Part shown: in pieces, positions 26,215 to 38,274 of the stretch
Position numbering within the stretch: position 1 is the first letter of the stretch
Layout: each line of letters starts with the position of its first letter
Assembly (NCBI GenBank): GCA_036925085.1
Contig: JAUPFP010000008.1
Coordinates: 5,339,277-5,403,276 of the forward strand
DNA length: 64,000 bases
DNA from: Brachycybe producta
Lineage: Eukaryota > Arthropoda > Diplopoda > Playtdesmida > Andrognathidae
Direction: 5' to 3'
Position numbers and translations under genes: made by a program
Notes under the pieces: generated by a model
Database searches by the model: none
Told to the model about the DNA's origin: nothing
The model's input: only the letters and a program-made list of their open reading frames with translations

Positions 26215-26375
26215 ATGGGCACACGAACTACTTTTCAACTGCAAATTGAAGTCGAATTGTCATTACTTTGGCCCTTGGCATACAGACACACATATGAACC
26301 ACATTCTAATCATCACACTGGACTCGAAGTGGTCGGTTTTGACGACAACCCGACTTCATCTTGCAGTCCATGTCC
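26215..26375. mobile_element. inverted-repeat element, family P5
   Basis: The left arm ACACGAACTACTTTTCAACT plus GCAAATTGAAGTCGAATTGT returns inverted as GACAACCCGACTTCATCTTG and CAGTCC, preceded by TCGAAGTGGTCGG. Related words occur near 13.4 kb and 31.9 kb. Confidence 0.5.
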
Positions 26376-26689
26376 TAGTTGACTAATATTCATTGATTTG
26401 GATATTTACTGTAACAGATGCACTAGTCCCCGTTCAGTAAATGCACTTTAGAAGCACCTTGTATTATACAATATGTCATTTCTATTTACATAAATCAGAA
26501 TGTTCCATCAATCACAAATCATGCAAAATACATAGACCTTGTACGCATGACTGCGTATAATATATTATACAGTATTATACGGTTGTGAGTCTTCCTTTTT
26601 TTTAAATCCTTCTTCTTCTATTGAAATCAATCATCAAATTGTAAATAAATGTGTTTAAATTCGAATAAATATCTTCTGGTTGTAGTCGG

Positions 26690-26783
26690 TTTCTTCTCTT
26701 CTTAAGGGTGTGGGGGGGGTTCTTCTCTTCTTAAGGGTGTGGGGGGGGGTTCTTCTCTTCTTAAGGGTGTGGGGGGGGGTTTC
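26690..26783. repeat. three tandem units with G7-G9 tracts
   Basis: The unit is TTCTTCTCTTCTTAAGGGTG followed by T and a run of 7 to 9 G, about 31-32 bases, three times. The copies are nearly identical, so the array is young. Confidence 0.92.
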
Positions 26784-29731
26784 GCCTTTGTATCTTTATA
26801 CACTTAACAACTGCTAATATCTTTCATTAATTTCATAATTTAGGACGACAGTGCAGTTGTTTTTTTTATTAAATTTATTAATTAATGTTTTATTTAATAA
26901 TTTTTACAACGTTTCGCATTTTATTACGTGTCACATGACAACTGGAGGAAAAGGAAGACAAATATCTTTGACATCATATACTCTCTAATGCCAATTCATT
27001 TTATTCAACACAAGATTGGAAAAGTTCAACTATAATATACATTATAATATTTGTAGAAAACAAAACCAATCAGTAAACTCAATTCAACAAATGACACATT
27101 TAAAAGAGGGATGGAAAGAAAAGTGCAGGAATTTCATGCCTCCTCCATCTTTTATTTTTTAAAAAAAATTAAGGCTCATTTTTCTTGTCCTTGTTTTCAA
27201 CTTGAGAAAGAAAAGAAGAGAGGTCAATTGAATGAAAGAAGGTGGCGGCGACATCTTGGCGCACATCATTTCAGTTTTAATTTATTTTCGGCTTCTTCTC
27301 TTTGTCCTTCAGGCCATTTTCTAATTTTACTTTTCTATTTCTTTGTCTCCCTCCTCCTCCTCCTCCTCATTATAATTTATCAATTAGCATTTTCTCTTTT
27401 AAACCTATACAGGTGGGAGACGGTAAATTCGTGAAAAGACAATGACAGACAGATAGAATCTTATTTATATTTTTGGAAAAAAAATGTCATCTGAAAACGT
27501 ATTTTATAAAAGAATTCCACAAATAACTAACTTCCAAAAAGAGGTAACCATTTAAAACATCATCATCATTCATCATCATCACTGTAAACGCAGCATATGT
27601 CCCTAAAAAAAATCCCTATTTACAGGCAATTCTCATTTATGTTTTGTATAAGGCTGAGGGCTCATTAAAACAACAACAAAATCATAAAAATAAGATAATC
27701 ATATCTTATGTTGTTGCGCTGCTTATGATAAACCAGTTTCGGACTATCATATTAGCCTATACACCTGTCACTTGGCAGTCGCATGACAATAACTGTCATA
27801 ATAGTATTTTGCTTTTGTAACTGTTATAAGGTTATGAGCTAAATATGACAGTCTTTTTTATCTTCATGTAATGAGGCCCTTGGTCCCCATAAACCTGTCA
27901 GAGATGCCTGCACAGGTCGACAGGAACGTGTAGGTCATAAAACTGCACAGTTATATTGATCTGCACAGGCGACCAGAGCAAATATGAAAAATCATTCGAT
28001 ATGCCTGTGCAGGTGTGACCTGTGCAGGTAAACCGGAGCATGTGTAGTGACGTGGTGGGCGCCAGTTCAGGTGCCAACATCGTTGCAGACGACGACAGAA
28101 AGTGGCCTATTATAATGTAACAATGAAATGGTGTAATGGCGACAGTTCGTCCTGCATATGCGTACCTGTACAGGCATACCTGAAGAAAAAAAGCAAAGTC
28201 CAAGACCTTGGACCTTATTACAGAAAACATCATAAACTTGTGACAAGAATACCTTAATATTATTTTTAATTTTATGACTGCTTTTTTATCATAATAATTC
28301 ATTAATTTCTTCACTTTTTAAAGCTTTTTGGTACTTTTTGAGGGGGAGTTGAGCTCTTTTCAAAGTATTTCAGGTTGTTTAAATATAATTTCAATTTGTG
28401 GCTGTTCCTTTGAACAAAAATAGTGTCTTCAAAAACCACCCAGAGCGCGGTGGTTTATAACTTATACAGTCAGCTATGTTCACACCACAGGGGTTCACAA
28501 TGAGTGACAGTGTTTCAAGATAATTGCATAAATTTACAAAAAAAAATTGGGTGCGTCAACAGGAAGATGAAAGTTTCATATTAAAATGTGTCCTTGAAAT
28601 TATTCAAATTGAACCAACCTCAGATAGGAAAGCTTTTTTTTACTTTTCTTTAAAATCACAGTGTACTTAAAATGAAACTTAAAATACCCAACTTAGTTGT
28701 TCCGTTTCCAGATTTTCCACACTAGTGGAGCTGCATGTCATGGGGCTGGCAGTTATATGTAAGATGCTGTTTTGTTGCGTTTTCATCATTTATTATCAGT
28801 TAGAATGCAAATTGAATAGCGAAATAATGCATTAGATATCATAAATACTGCATATTAACCTATATTTTTACATAACTTTAACTTACATTTTATCATTTTG
28901 TTTTAAATGTGATTTCATTGTTAATAATGTCGTCGTTCTCACTTTTTCCTTCATTATTTCTGGTATTAACTTTCACCACAGTGTTGTACAGAGTATTATA
29001 TTAAGCTTATATTTTATTATTTAAAATGTGTATTTCACTTACCGTATGATTAGTAATGTAACAATGTCAAAAATTTAGACATAACGTATGCTACTTATAT
29101 AGATCGTCATGTAATTGTAGCCCTCATTACATGTAGCGCCGCCCTAGTGGCAACTCCATTGTGCTTACAATGGCGGGAAAATACTTATAATCGCGTGATC
29201 ATGTCTGGAGAAACTATGTAACACTCTTCACCGGAAGTTACGTCACACCCCACTTAATATTTAAAACACATGCACAGAAATTGTTCAATAAAAAGTATTT
29301 ACCTTATTGATTATCGCTTTTCACACATAAATTAATAATTATATATCTAACCGTTTTAAAAGTAACTCAACATTTTCCGTTTTGCTTCACTTTCATAAAT
29401 GAAAACGACGACGAAACAAAATAAGTAATCAACCAACGACGACATCTTGGTTCACCTAGCTACATTCTACAGCGAAAAACAATTATGCTTGCAGCGCCAT
29501 CAAGTGACTAGATCATAAAATACACTACTTCATCTTTATTTATTTTAATTTTCTGGGTATTTGTTTAGAATTAACTTTTCTTTGAAATTGAATAAATTTA
29601 TTTTAAAACACTTTAATAAAAAAATAAAGAATCAAAACACAGCACGAAACAGAATACATATTAAAAAATTCCTACAAGAAACATTAATTATTAATTGTAT
29701 ATGCACATAATTAAAACAAGCATTTGTTATG

Positions 29732-29737
29732 TTTATT
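29732..29737 (-). terminator. AATAAA polyadenylation signal candidate for the 120-aa CSP gene
   Basis: TTTATT on the plus strand, about 107 bases past the stop codon at 29844. Confidence 0.4.
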
Positions 29738-29843
29738 TTATAATTCGTAAATTTTTGTTAAAAAAAACTGTAGAGAAAAACAAAACAAAATAAATATCAA
29801 TAAATCTTATAAATTTGTTATTTGTTGTTGTTATTACCATTAT

Positions 29844-30409
29844 TTATTGAATAGGTGTCTGAAAAAATGTCTCTCTCAATTTGGGATCCACTTTGTACAT
29901 TTCCATTATTTCCAACCATTCTTTAGGATAGTTTTTCTTAATGTGTTGAGATGTTTTCACCATGTAGATTTTTTCTTGTTCGTTACACGTTGGGCATTTA
30001 CCAGTTAAAGCACCTTCAGGAAGAACAGCTATAAAATTGAAATAAAATTATGTATTAAAACACTGCGAAATTAAATTAAATCAAAAATCAAGCAAAAAAT
30101 TCAAATTATTTAAAAGTTAAAAGTAAACATCTTATTCGATACATTAAATTTTAATAAATTAAAAAACTTGATAAAAATGTTCATTTAAAAAAATTCCATA
30201 AAAATGCAAATTAAAAAAAACATATACTCACTTGAAATTCTGCGTCCAATTTTGTCACAAACTTCTAACCTCTTTTTCATAACACAGTCAAGTTGATTAC
30301 GAACATAGACTTTATCACTCAACAAAATATCATAATTAATGCCCGCAAGTTGAGAGGCGACAATTGTCAGCAAAGCTGACAAGAAAATTGCAAAAATAAT
30401 ATTTCTCAT
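29844..30409 (-). CDS. chemosensory protein (CSP/OS-D), compact form
   Basis: Two exons, 30409-30232 and 30028-29844, give 120 aa, the usual CSP length. Residues 1-19 form a hydrophobic signal peptide ending near VASQ. The core has YDILLSDKVYVRNQLDC, C-x8-C, IGRRIS at the splice point (A|GTGAGT, phase 1), CPTC (C-x2-C), NYPKEWLEIMEMYKVDP and a short polar end. All four family cysteines are present. It is the rightmost and the most canonical of the three minus-strand CSP genes, with an intron of about 200 bp. A TATAAA lies on the minus strand at 30492-30487, about 80 bases before the ATG. Role inferred from family: soluble carrier of small hydrophobic molecules, secreted. Confidence 0.92.
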
Positions 30410-30486
30410 TGTTCAAAATTAATTAAATTTTCGTTTAAAATAAAAAAAAAACAAATATACAAATTTAAAACTAATATTTAAATATT

Positions 30487-30492
30487 TTTATA
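30487..30492 (-). promoter_or_regulatory. TATA-box candidate of the 120-aa CSP gene
   Basis: TATAAAAATATT on the minus strand, 78-83 bases upstream of the start codon, a distance that allows a short 5' UTR. AT-rich surroundings make a chance match possible. Confidence 0.35.
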
Positions 30493-31930
30493 GTATTCAA
30501 AAAAAATCTTCCTCAATGAAACTGAAGAAGTCGCATCATGAGAAACAAAAAGCTTCTAACATGAGCAACAGCAAAAATAACTTGGAAAAAAAAATCAAGA
30601 CCACACTCCCATACAAGTTTGTAAATCTACTTTGAAAACCAGAATAAAGACATTCAAAAACGATATAAGTATTTTCTTTAAATATAAAGTAGACCATCAA
30701 AGTTAGTTAGAAAAACAAGTCACGTATTGGGTGATGGCATACAAATCTGAGCCCTCCAGTTTTTTCCTTAATAAAATATTCGAAATTCTTCTATTGGTTC
30801 TTTTTTGTTGAGAATTTTTTTTTTATGAAACACGTGTACAAAAATAGGTTTTGTAGTAATAATAATTATGCAAAATAAATTAAAATCTATTCACATGTGA
30901 CTGTGAAATCTTATGAATAACGTACGACACACACGACGAACCTTAAAAGTTTGTCATAAATAAAAAAAATATTAGAATATCTCACCTTCGAGAGTTAATT
31001 ATTTATACCAAAAAATAATTTCGAAACAAACAAAAATTGAATACTTAAAATTTCTTCATAACATTATACTGAAGAAACATATTCAGAAAATAGAAATTGA
31101 ATTTGGAAACAATAGAAAAATTTAAATAATTTAAATTCTTGAACTTTTTTTTTATGACTAATTCATAAAAAAACGCGAACAAAAAAATTGAATTGTTGAT
31201 TTTAAGAGACACGTTTTTTTTTTTCGTTCGTCACTTTTAACAAAAAAAAAACAAATTGTTATTTAGTGCCCCAACTTAGGAAGTTGTCCCACCTGAGGCC
31301 TTTTCCTTTACCATGTATTAACCCAGTGACCTAGCTCCAAAATGCCACAACAACATCAAAATAAAAATGCCTCAAAACCTAAATACAATCACAGTTAATA
31401 AATTAATCAAAGTATTATTATTTTGTTTGGTTGTGAATAACAATAACAATAATAACTGAAAATATCACGTGGAAAGGAACTGTAATAATGTCAAATGAGT
31501 TGAGGGTGAGATGATAACCCCACAGAAAACCTACATTTTGTTCTAAAGTTGAAAATATGTAACTGAACTTGAGAAACCTTTATAAATACCATAACCTGAT
31601 TTACTTGTTAAAATAACCTTTATCAGATTAGAAAAAAAAATTGGAAATTCCGTTATTCATTTATAACAGGCTTTCATTACAATGCACTTAGGCCCAAACG
31701 GAAGAAGAAAACTTTGCATTATAAGTTTGAAACCCTCTGAACCTCAAAAAATCAAAAATTAAATGTCCTGGAAAGGCCTGACGACGGCTCTTATTAAAAT
31801 ATACCTAGGATCAAATTCCAGAAGCAACACACTTAAACCCTCTGAAATCGATAGTTTGTTTCTAAAAAAAAAAACGTCCACAAATCTAAATGTTTTAAAA
31901 CTGCCTTTAAAAGTCTCCCTAAGACCTTCG

Positions 31931-32058
31931 ACACGGACCACTTTTTAGCAGTCCAGTCACAGGTGGCTGACCTGTGGTTGCCATGCATTACTATGAAAAA
32001 ACGCCGGGCGAACTTCCTTTTGCATTTAAACTTGACCGCTAAAAGTGGTTCGTGTGTA
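31931..32058. mobile_element. short inverted-repeat element
   Basis: ACACGGACCACTTTTTAGCA at the left returns inverted as GACCGCTAAAAGTGGTTCGT followed by GTGT at the right. The element is about 128 bp and relatively GC-rich. The terminus resembles ACACGAACTACTTTT at 26.2 kb, so it may belong to family P5. Confidence 0.65.
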
Positions 32059-32901
32059 AAAAGCCGATGGTTCGACTGGCTCCGAAAATCATTAAAAAAA
32101 ATAAATAAAAAAAGTTCAAAACTCGCAAAATTGAGAAAAAATAAAGCCCATTGAGTAAGTTATAAACGAGCTAGCAAAATCAACATTAAATGTTGCATAC
32201 ACTTTTGCAACAGCTTACAAAATGTTGCCGATTGTAGTTTTAAACAATATTTACAAAACCAAATTTTACCTAAAAGTCAATTCTTTTTAATTGTATTTTT
32301 CTTCGTTTATTTACCATTTTTAGAAAAAAACACAATAGTGATTGATTGGATCTACTTATAGTACAGATGACTTGAATACACAATGAATTAATTTAAGGCA
32401 GTTTCGAAAATAAAAACAAGTGAAAATTAATCACCATCATCTTCCCATCATAATATTCGCTCATTTAATAAAAGTGCTTTTCAATTAATTCCCAATTAAT
32501 AAAAGACATTATATTAACAGAAAAATTGTATGAGTGCCACAATTACAAAAAAATCGACCCAAAAATAGAATACGCCATTCTGTTTTTCATCGATTTATCA
32601 AGCAGTGTGACGTCACGTCCATAGATATACAACAAACCGCTGAATAAATCGATGATATGTTCAGATACATGAATATGTTTAACCGGTGCAAAACGCAATT
32701 AATTTGCCCTCGTCTATTCCTTTGTTCCACGAAAACCGTTTTCTTCTTTAAGAATGTTTCGAATAAAATGGAAGTTATTCTAAACTTTTGGCGGGTTCAG
32801 TTTGTAAAACTTGCAAAGTATCGTTGAATAAAATGTATGTTAGTAATTTGGTACGAGACGTACCTCGCATCGTTGTTATGACGGCGTAAAGAGACCACAT
32901 C

Positions 32902-35900
32902 TTAACTTTGTTTCACTTTGAAAGCGATGTTAAGTTTACGATAAGCTCCCAAAAGCCAAGAAAAATTCTATGAGCAAAAAAAAACCACCTCAACTTGAAA
33001 AAAATCTGCCATTTGCCAAAAATCAAAATGATAAGACTGACGTGGATCTTACCTGGAGCGCAAAAAAAAATGTTAAGAGATAAATGGCAATTCCAGCCGA
33101 GACGAATAGGTCGAAAAGAGCTGGTTTAACACTGAAAAGAACAATTAAAACAAAATCTAATAATTCATAAGCAGCGATTGCTAAATATGCAAATAAGATT
33201 TTAACAATAGAAAAAAACTCTGGTTATTGTTACGTTTCAGAAGAAATTGAAGCCGTTTTTAGAAACTAGAAAAGTAACAAGAATATTTTTGCGTTAATAT
33301 TGCTAAAAAAGATAAACTTTTTATTGGCGATTTTGATTCAAGTTTGGTCAAAATGCAATAAAAACGTCCAAACTGCAATAAAAAATTCATTTTTAAAGAT
33401 AGCAAAACGCAAATACTCTTCTAACTTATAACACATTTCGTCGTCCAAAATGTAGACTAAAAAGAATCCTAAGTAAGTGTCCTTTAAATGCTTAAATTCA
33501 AATAAATCACCTGTAAGCGCTCAACGTGGCCATGTTCGCATTGTAAAACACAAACTCGGGATCTCTGAAATGATACCAAAATTTAAGTTCGATCATAAAA
33601 AAATGCGTAGGAAACGTTTCGATCTCACCGTTTGTCCGGTTTTACGTGAGACACTTTCACGTCTTTAAGATACTCTGAAAACGCTTGTTCCAACGATGCT
33701 GTAATTCCGTTTTTACTGTTCTCTAGAAACATCTGAGCTCCTCTCGGCTGAGACGTTAGAAAGTCCAACCAAGCGCTGATAAAACCTTGCTGAACGTCCT
33801 GTATTTTTTTTATAAAATAAAAAAAGCATCACTAAAATGAAGCTGAACAAAAGAAAAACGAATTTCATCAACACAAACCAAACTGTCAGCAAAGATCTCT
33901 GTACTATTGTGATCATCGAGATTGTACATGTAACGAGCCAAAGCCTCCGCAATCACTTTGACGTTACGAGAAAGAGCAACCACGTCCACGTTATCTCTAC
34001 AATTTTTAAAATAAAACGATTGAAACTTCGTTTTTCGCTTGCTCGATACAAGCAAAGGATTTAACAAAAAATAGAACCTGGTGTCCAGAATTGTGTTACG
34101 ATGGAAATGTTTGTGTGATCCGAAATGCGAAAGAGTGAAAGCGGGAAGACGGCGGATACTGAAACGTTCATGTTCCCAAGCCAAAAGATCTTCGGCCAAG
34201 TTGATTTTTTTGTGTACCATATCGAATTTCAATTTTGGATAAACTGATGCAGAAACAGCTTTCAATTCCTAAAACCGGAAACAAAATGAAATGTTTACAA
34301 CTTGGATGATATTTTAATAGTAGATAAGTGTGGCACTCACTTGGAGTAACCTATCGCCCGCAGTTCCTTCTTTCGGAGGTTTAGAAACATGCAAATACAA
34401 TTCGTCTCCAGAGCCCAAAGAATCAAGACAAAGCGTAAAAACAGCATCTTGTAAAAGCCCACTTTCTGAAAAAAGAAATAATTACAACTGCTAACTACAA
34501 ACGAGACAGTTTTGCACAATCTAGCATAAGAACTATTTAATTGTTGTAGATTTGCTCCTGTTTTCGATCTCAACTGATCTTCAATTCTCAGGCTTTTAAT
34601 TAAAATAGTCACTTGCTGTTAATCTCTCGCATTCTCGTATTAAATAACATACAAAAGTGTGAATTGATCTAACGAAACAATGTATTAAAATTTAAAAACG
34701 GTGATCAGTAGTTACCAAAATAACGTGATCGTTTGAACCGATAACACAATCCGTAAGACTACTTAGTATTCATAAATCTAAACAAAATTTAACATAATTA
34801 TACAAAATCGCACGAGACTTGTCACATATTATTGGGTCACCCTGCACAATATTTCATTTTGTTATTTGTAATATTTTAAAAGAAAAAAGCCTCTCGAACT
34901 CCGGCTAGTCTGCCTTTCAGGAGCAAAATTAACAGAAATTTGAAAGCGTATTAGCAAAAATCCTACCATTTACAGCTAATTTTTAAGAACTTCTTACCGG
35001 ACGCCTCTAAACTGTCTTCGATCCACTTCTTAGTCCCCTGATAATTAAATTTACCGGCTCCAGACAACAAAAATACAAGATTGAACCTGAAACATTTATA
35101 TTAAAATCACAAGCAAAAATAAGAAAACACGGATCAGTTGATTTCAATACATGTACTCTCAAAAAATCTTGTACGAAAATGATTTACTTTGCATGAGTCT
35201 GCGAACTGGAATACAAACGCGAGAAAAGTCGTGCCAATTCAATGAGAGCGACGACGCCACTACCGTTAGAATCCCCTCCATAAGCCAAAGCCTACATTAA
35301 AAAGAAAAACGACATTGCAGTCAAATTCAAAGTGTCCAACAAAAGCCTGTTTACGTACAGGAGAAACTCCGAATGCATCGTAATGAGCGACGATCACGAT
35401 CGACGGAAGTTGTTCTTCGATTCCATGACCTAGTAATTTGCCCTTAACACAAAACAGAAAACCATCGAAACAATTCTTTTCGTCTAAAATGAAAAAAGTT
35501 AAAACGCTATCGAGATTTACCCAAATGCTCGTGACTTGAACGTCACTCACTGCTTTCGGTTGCGAAGCTCCGACCACGAGTTGAAATCCGTTTGTGCTAA
35601 CAGAACTTAGTATCGCTATGTACAAACAAAAAACTAGAACACTCGAACCGTAAAATAGAGACATTTTAAAACCTTCTGCCGCCGACTGAGTATCGATGTT
35701 GTTAGCAGAATCTTCGATTCCATCGTAGATTTCTCGTACTTCTTGAGTTTCAACAGCAAAATAGATCGGCACCGAAGTCTCCTCCTCCAAAATGGTTTTC
35801 TCAAGTTCAAGAACGTGCTACAAAAAAAAAACGATTAAGATCTCGTTACAACGATCATCGTCGCGTCCAAATTACTTTAATCTCTTGATCAGAAAGAGAA

Positions 35901-36668
35901 AACAAATTCTGAGGAATGAGAATGATCAATCCGCCAGCCATTTGGCTGACAATCTCTTGATACTTGGTCAGTGTGAGTTCTGTTATGCGAGCTAACACTC
36001 CACGACGGCTGTAAGAACCGGACTGAAGGGTACGAGCCTCGACATTCATCGCAGCCGACCTACAACCTGAGATCAAACAATGACAAAAACAATCGGAAAC
36101 ACGTTCATTAAAAAACAGAAACGGCTAAACATTCAGTATTTAAAACAATTATTATACAGGGTGTTCTAAAAGCTCTTTTGTTTGTACTGATAGTTCATTT
36201 TGAAACAATTCCACAATAACTGGACCGATTTTCGTGATTTTTGGTTTGTGTTTGTAAAACATAAAAGTGTGTTTCAGCTTAGTTTCACTTCACCTCAATT
36301 ACCTAAAACCACGTTTACAGTAGTGTTTTCACAATCAAGTCCTCCTGAATTCGTATTCAATTTGTACACAGATCAACGAGGTCGTGATGATGAAATACTA
36401 ACTATAAACGCAGCACTAGATGATTTTGGGAGAGACATCGGCTATAAACACACCCTGTACATGCAAAACAGTGGTTACCAAAAGCGGTTCCTTGTAAATC
36501 GTACTGTTGAACGCGATAAACAGCGAATTCATGAGCTCCTAAGACGGGATCCAACGGAGACAAAAGAATCAGAAGCGGAAGGAAAAAAATTGCATAGAAC
36601 GGAATCGCTCCTCGTAGAATTTCTACAAATTCATTCGCATCTCCGAAAACCATTTTGCAGCCGGCCAA
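32902..36668 (-). CDS. NCLN: nicalin (BOS complex subunit, ER membrane)
   Basis: Fourteen exons: 36668-36479, 36066-35876, 35817-35673, 35615-35521, 35442-35359, 35291-35188, 35086-34998, 34465-34341, 34268-34078, 33996-33879, 33798-33629, 33564-33511, 33131-33053 and 32967-32902. The sum is 1701 bp, 566 aa, with every phase consistent; human nicalin is 563 aa. Nicalin works with NOMO and TMEM147 in the ER multipass translocon. An N-terminal hydrophobic segment ([14 protein letters not shown]) precedes [16 protein letters not shown]. The M28-peptidase-like core shows [67 protein letters not shown] and [10 protein letters not shown]. The last 50 residues hold one transmembrane helix ([18 protein letters not shown]) and a basic tail, as expected for type I topology. 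Two introns contain P1 element fragments. Start chosen for fit to family length; the Met six codons on is an alternative. Confidence 0.96.
33220..33445. mobile_element. family P1 element (diverged) in a nicalin intron
   Basis: CTCTGGTTATTGTTACGTTT, TTTTTAGAAACTAGAAAAGT and GATAAACTTTTTATTGGCG are followed by an inverse arm (AAAGATAGCAAAACGCAAAT, ACTCTTCTAACTTATAACAC). It sits between exons 12 and 13. Confidence 0.6.
34885..34985. mobile_element. family P1 fragment in a nicalin intron
   Basis: AGCCTCTCGAACTCCGGCTA, GTCTGCCTTTCAGGAGCAAA and ATTTGAAAGCGTATTAGCAA correspond to the outer part of the left arm. The rest is absent. It lies between exons 7 and 8. Confidence 0.55.
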
Positions 36669-36778
36669 AACGGAAACATGCGTTTAAAAAAATATGGCCG
36701 ACATGTTTACGCTATATGACGCTAGAGGGCAAGATTCGATACATCAAAAACAGCGCTTTAACCAGACGACTTTGTCTC

Positions 36779-37045
36779 TTAAAATGGTTTTAGTTTCTTC
36801 TACGACCTTCGAAATCGGATTATTCTATCTCTCAAGAGCAAAATTACGAGAAACTCGAATTTGTTTTAGAAACTAGAAGGGTAGGTCAATCACTTAAGGG
36901 TATTTTCACGTTGATATCTTTCAAAATAAACTTTTTTTATGAGAGATTGAAAATGATCCAACTTTAAGCAGACGATATTTTTTTCAATTTGTATCTATAA
37001 AAAGTTTATTTTGAAAGACATCACAGAACGATTCATATAATATAA
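36779..37045. mobile_element. family P1 element filling the MAIP1-nicalin gap
   Basis: TTAAAATGGTTTTAG, CTCTCAAGAGCAAAATTACG, TTGTTTTAGAAACTAGAAGG, CACTTAAGGGTATTTTCACG and TTGATATCTTTCAAAATAAA form a well preserved left arm. The centre CCAACTTTAAGCAGACGATA and the start of the right arm (AAAAGTTTATTTTGAAAGAC) follow, then it is truncated. It starts about 110 bases upstream of the nicalin ATG and stops about 43 bases short of the MAIP1 stop. Confidence 0.8.
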
Positions 37046-37071
37046 CAATACCATTATAATATAGTATTAAA

Positions 37072-37077
37072 TTTATT
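37072..37077 (-). terminator. AATAAA polyadenylation signal candidate of MAIP1
   Basis: TTTATT on the plus strand, 11 bases past the MAIP1 stop codon. A very short 3' UTR would be implied, which fits the tight gap to nicalin. Confidence 0.5.
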
Positions 37078-37087
37078 TCATAGTTAA

Positions 37088-38274
37088 TCACATAACACTA
37101 GCCGGCTTAAAGTAATTAACGACATTAATGGTCCAATCCGTTTCGCGACCTTTCGTGAACTCTTTAATAAAACTAAAACGAGAAATGAAACATAATTTAA
37201 TGAGTGAGCAAAAAAAAACCCACAACGTAAACGAATAACAATACCGATAGTTTATAATCAATATTCTGTCTTTGTATTTGTAAATTTCTGACATTTGTGG
37301 ATCGATTCGTTTCATCTCTTTGCTTCCAAGAAGACAATGATAACACATTGTTATTTCTACAAGACGTTTTTGAACACCTGAAAATTAGAACACCTTTATA
37401 TTAATTAAACAAACCATAAAAGTGTTGACTAAAAAAGGAGAAAACCATCTGTGTCTTCGAGCATGATTCCCACTTGATAAGGAAAAGAATAGTAAATATC
37501 TTCCAAATCAAAATTCAACTCTTGTTTCTGATCCGAATCCAACTTTACGTAGTTCCTTTCGATCTCACTCAGTGCCTAGAAATAAAAAAACACAAACCGA
37601 TTAGAAATATTTAGACGTGATGAGAAAATAAGAGAAAAAGCTCTAACCTCATCCGAGACCAATCCACATAACGAATCCAGTTGCCCTTTAGATATAAACG
37701 AAGTAACCAAAAGCATAGCCTGAAAGTACAACGAATGAGTTTAAAAAAAGATCTGTTTGATTTGTTGTTCATTCTGTACTTGTTTGGCTCCTGTTTCGAA
37801 ACCTTGCATCGTGAAATCTCTGTCCAAATAAGGTCTGATGATCAATTTGGTGAGGATCCAGTTTTTAATCGAGTAAATGATATTGGGCCAAATGATCCAA
37901 TCGAACCGCATTAGTTCGTAACTCTTACGATTCTCAGGTTCACTGACATCACGTTGAAATGACGTGGAACTCGTCGACAACGATCTGTTTTGTTGTATTA
38001 ATAAAACAAACCGATTCCGATGACAACAATGTTTGCAAACTCTTTTCAGTTCTGTTTGTGGCGTTCCTTCTTCCCTCGTAAACACGGCGCACGCCACCGT
38101 CGCCGTTCCATTCCTTCCTTTTTCACCGTTTTTATAATTCTTACAGACTACAGAAGAATTATAATTATTGCTAATTTGAATACGAGTCTTCCAATTAGGA
38201 TTAAACACTTCTTTGATGAACGTTTTCTTAATAATAGGTCGATAAAACGCGTTTAAAGATAAACACACAACCAT
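37088..38274 (-). CDS. MAIP1: m-AAA protease-interacting protein 1 homologue
   Basis: Five exons: 38274-37780, 37719-37648, 37575-37446, 37377-37245 and 37172-37088; 915 bp, 304 aa, phases consistent (human about 291 aa). MAIP1 is a mitochondrial matrix protein that binds the m-AAA protease and helps mature EMRE, a subunit of the calcium uniporter. The family signature is seen in order: IIRPYLDRDFTMQGFETGAK, then a helix after GQLDSLCGLVSDEALSEIE, LNFDLEDIYYSFP, VEITMCYHCL and, at the end, EFTKGRETDWTINVVNYFKP, matching the family's EFTxGxxxDWTI close. The first 130 residues are basic and poorly conserved, consistent with a mitochondrial presequence. It lies head to head with eIF3J (545 bp between start codons) and tail to head with nicalin (419 bp). 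Confidence 0.93.

Larger units (their letters stand above)
23015..29843. other. intergenic stretch between CSP genes
   Basis: AT-rich, with two P1 elements, one copy of repeat R, a G-tract array and an inverted-repeat element. Frames at 25.4 kb come from TC-rich repeat sequence. The minus-strand frame at 28.3-27.9 kb has no recognisable domain and overlaps a CCTGTGCAGG-rich patch. I call no gene. Confidence 0.5.
30410..32901. other. intergenic stretch between the CSP genes and nicalin
   Basis: AT-rich with no recognised gene. It holds an inverted-repeat element at 31931-32058. A TGACGTCA octamer lies near 32607. It should include the 3' UTR of nicalin at its right edge. Confidence 0.45.

Noticed and set aside
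27898..28314. 138-codon minus-strand frame
   Set aside because: No domain recognised, no splice support, and it overlaps the palindrome-rich patch.
32821..32879. Alternative last exon of nicalin reading HFIQRYFASFTN
   Set aside because: It lacks an acceptor in the needed phase, whereas 32967-32902 has a T-rich tract, CATAG and the family-like end [20 protein letters not shown].
36200..36793. 197-codon plus-strand frame upstream of nicalin
   Set aside because: It overlaps nicalin exon 1 in antisense and runs into intron 1 and a P1 element. It has no recognisable domain, and the minus strand fits nicalin exactly.
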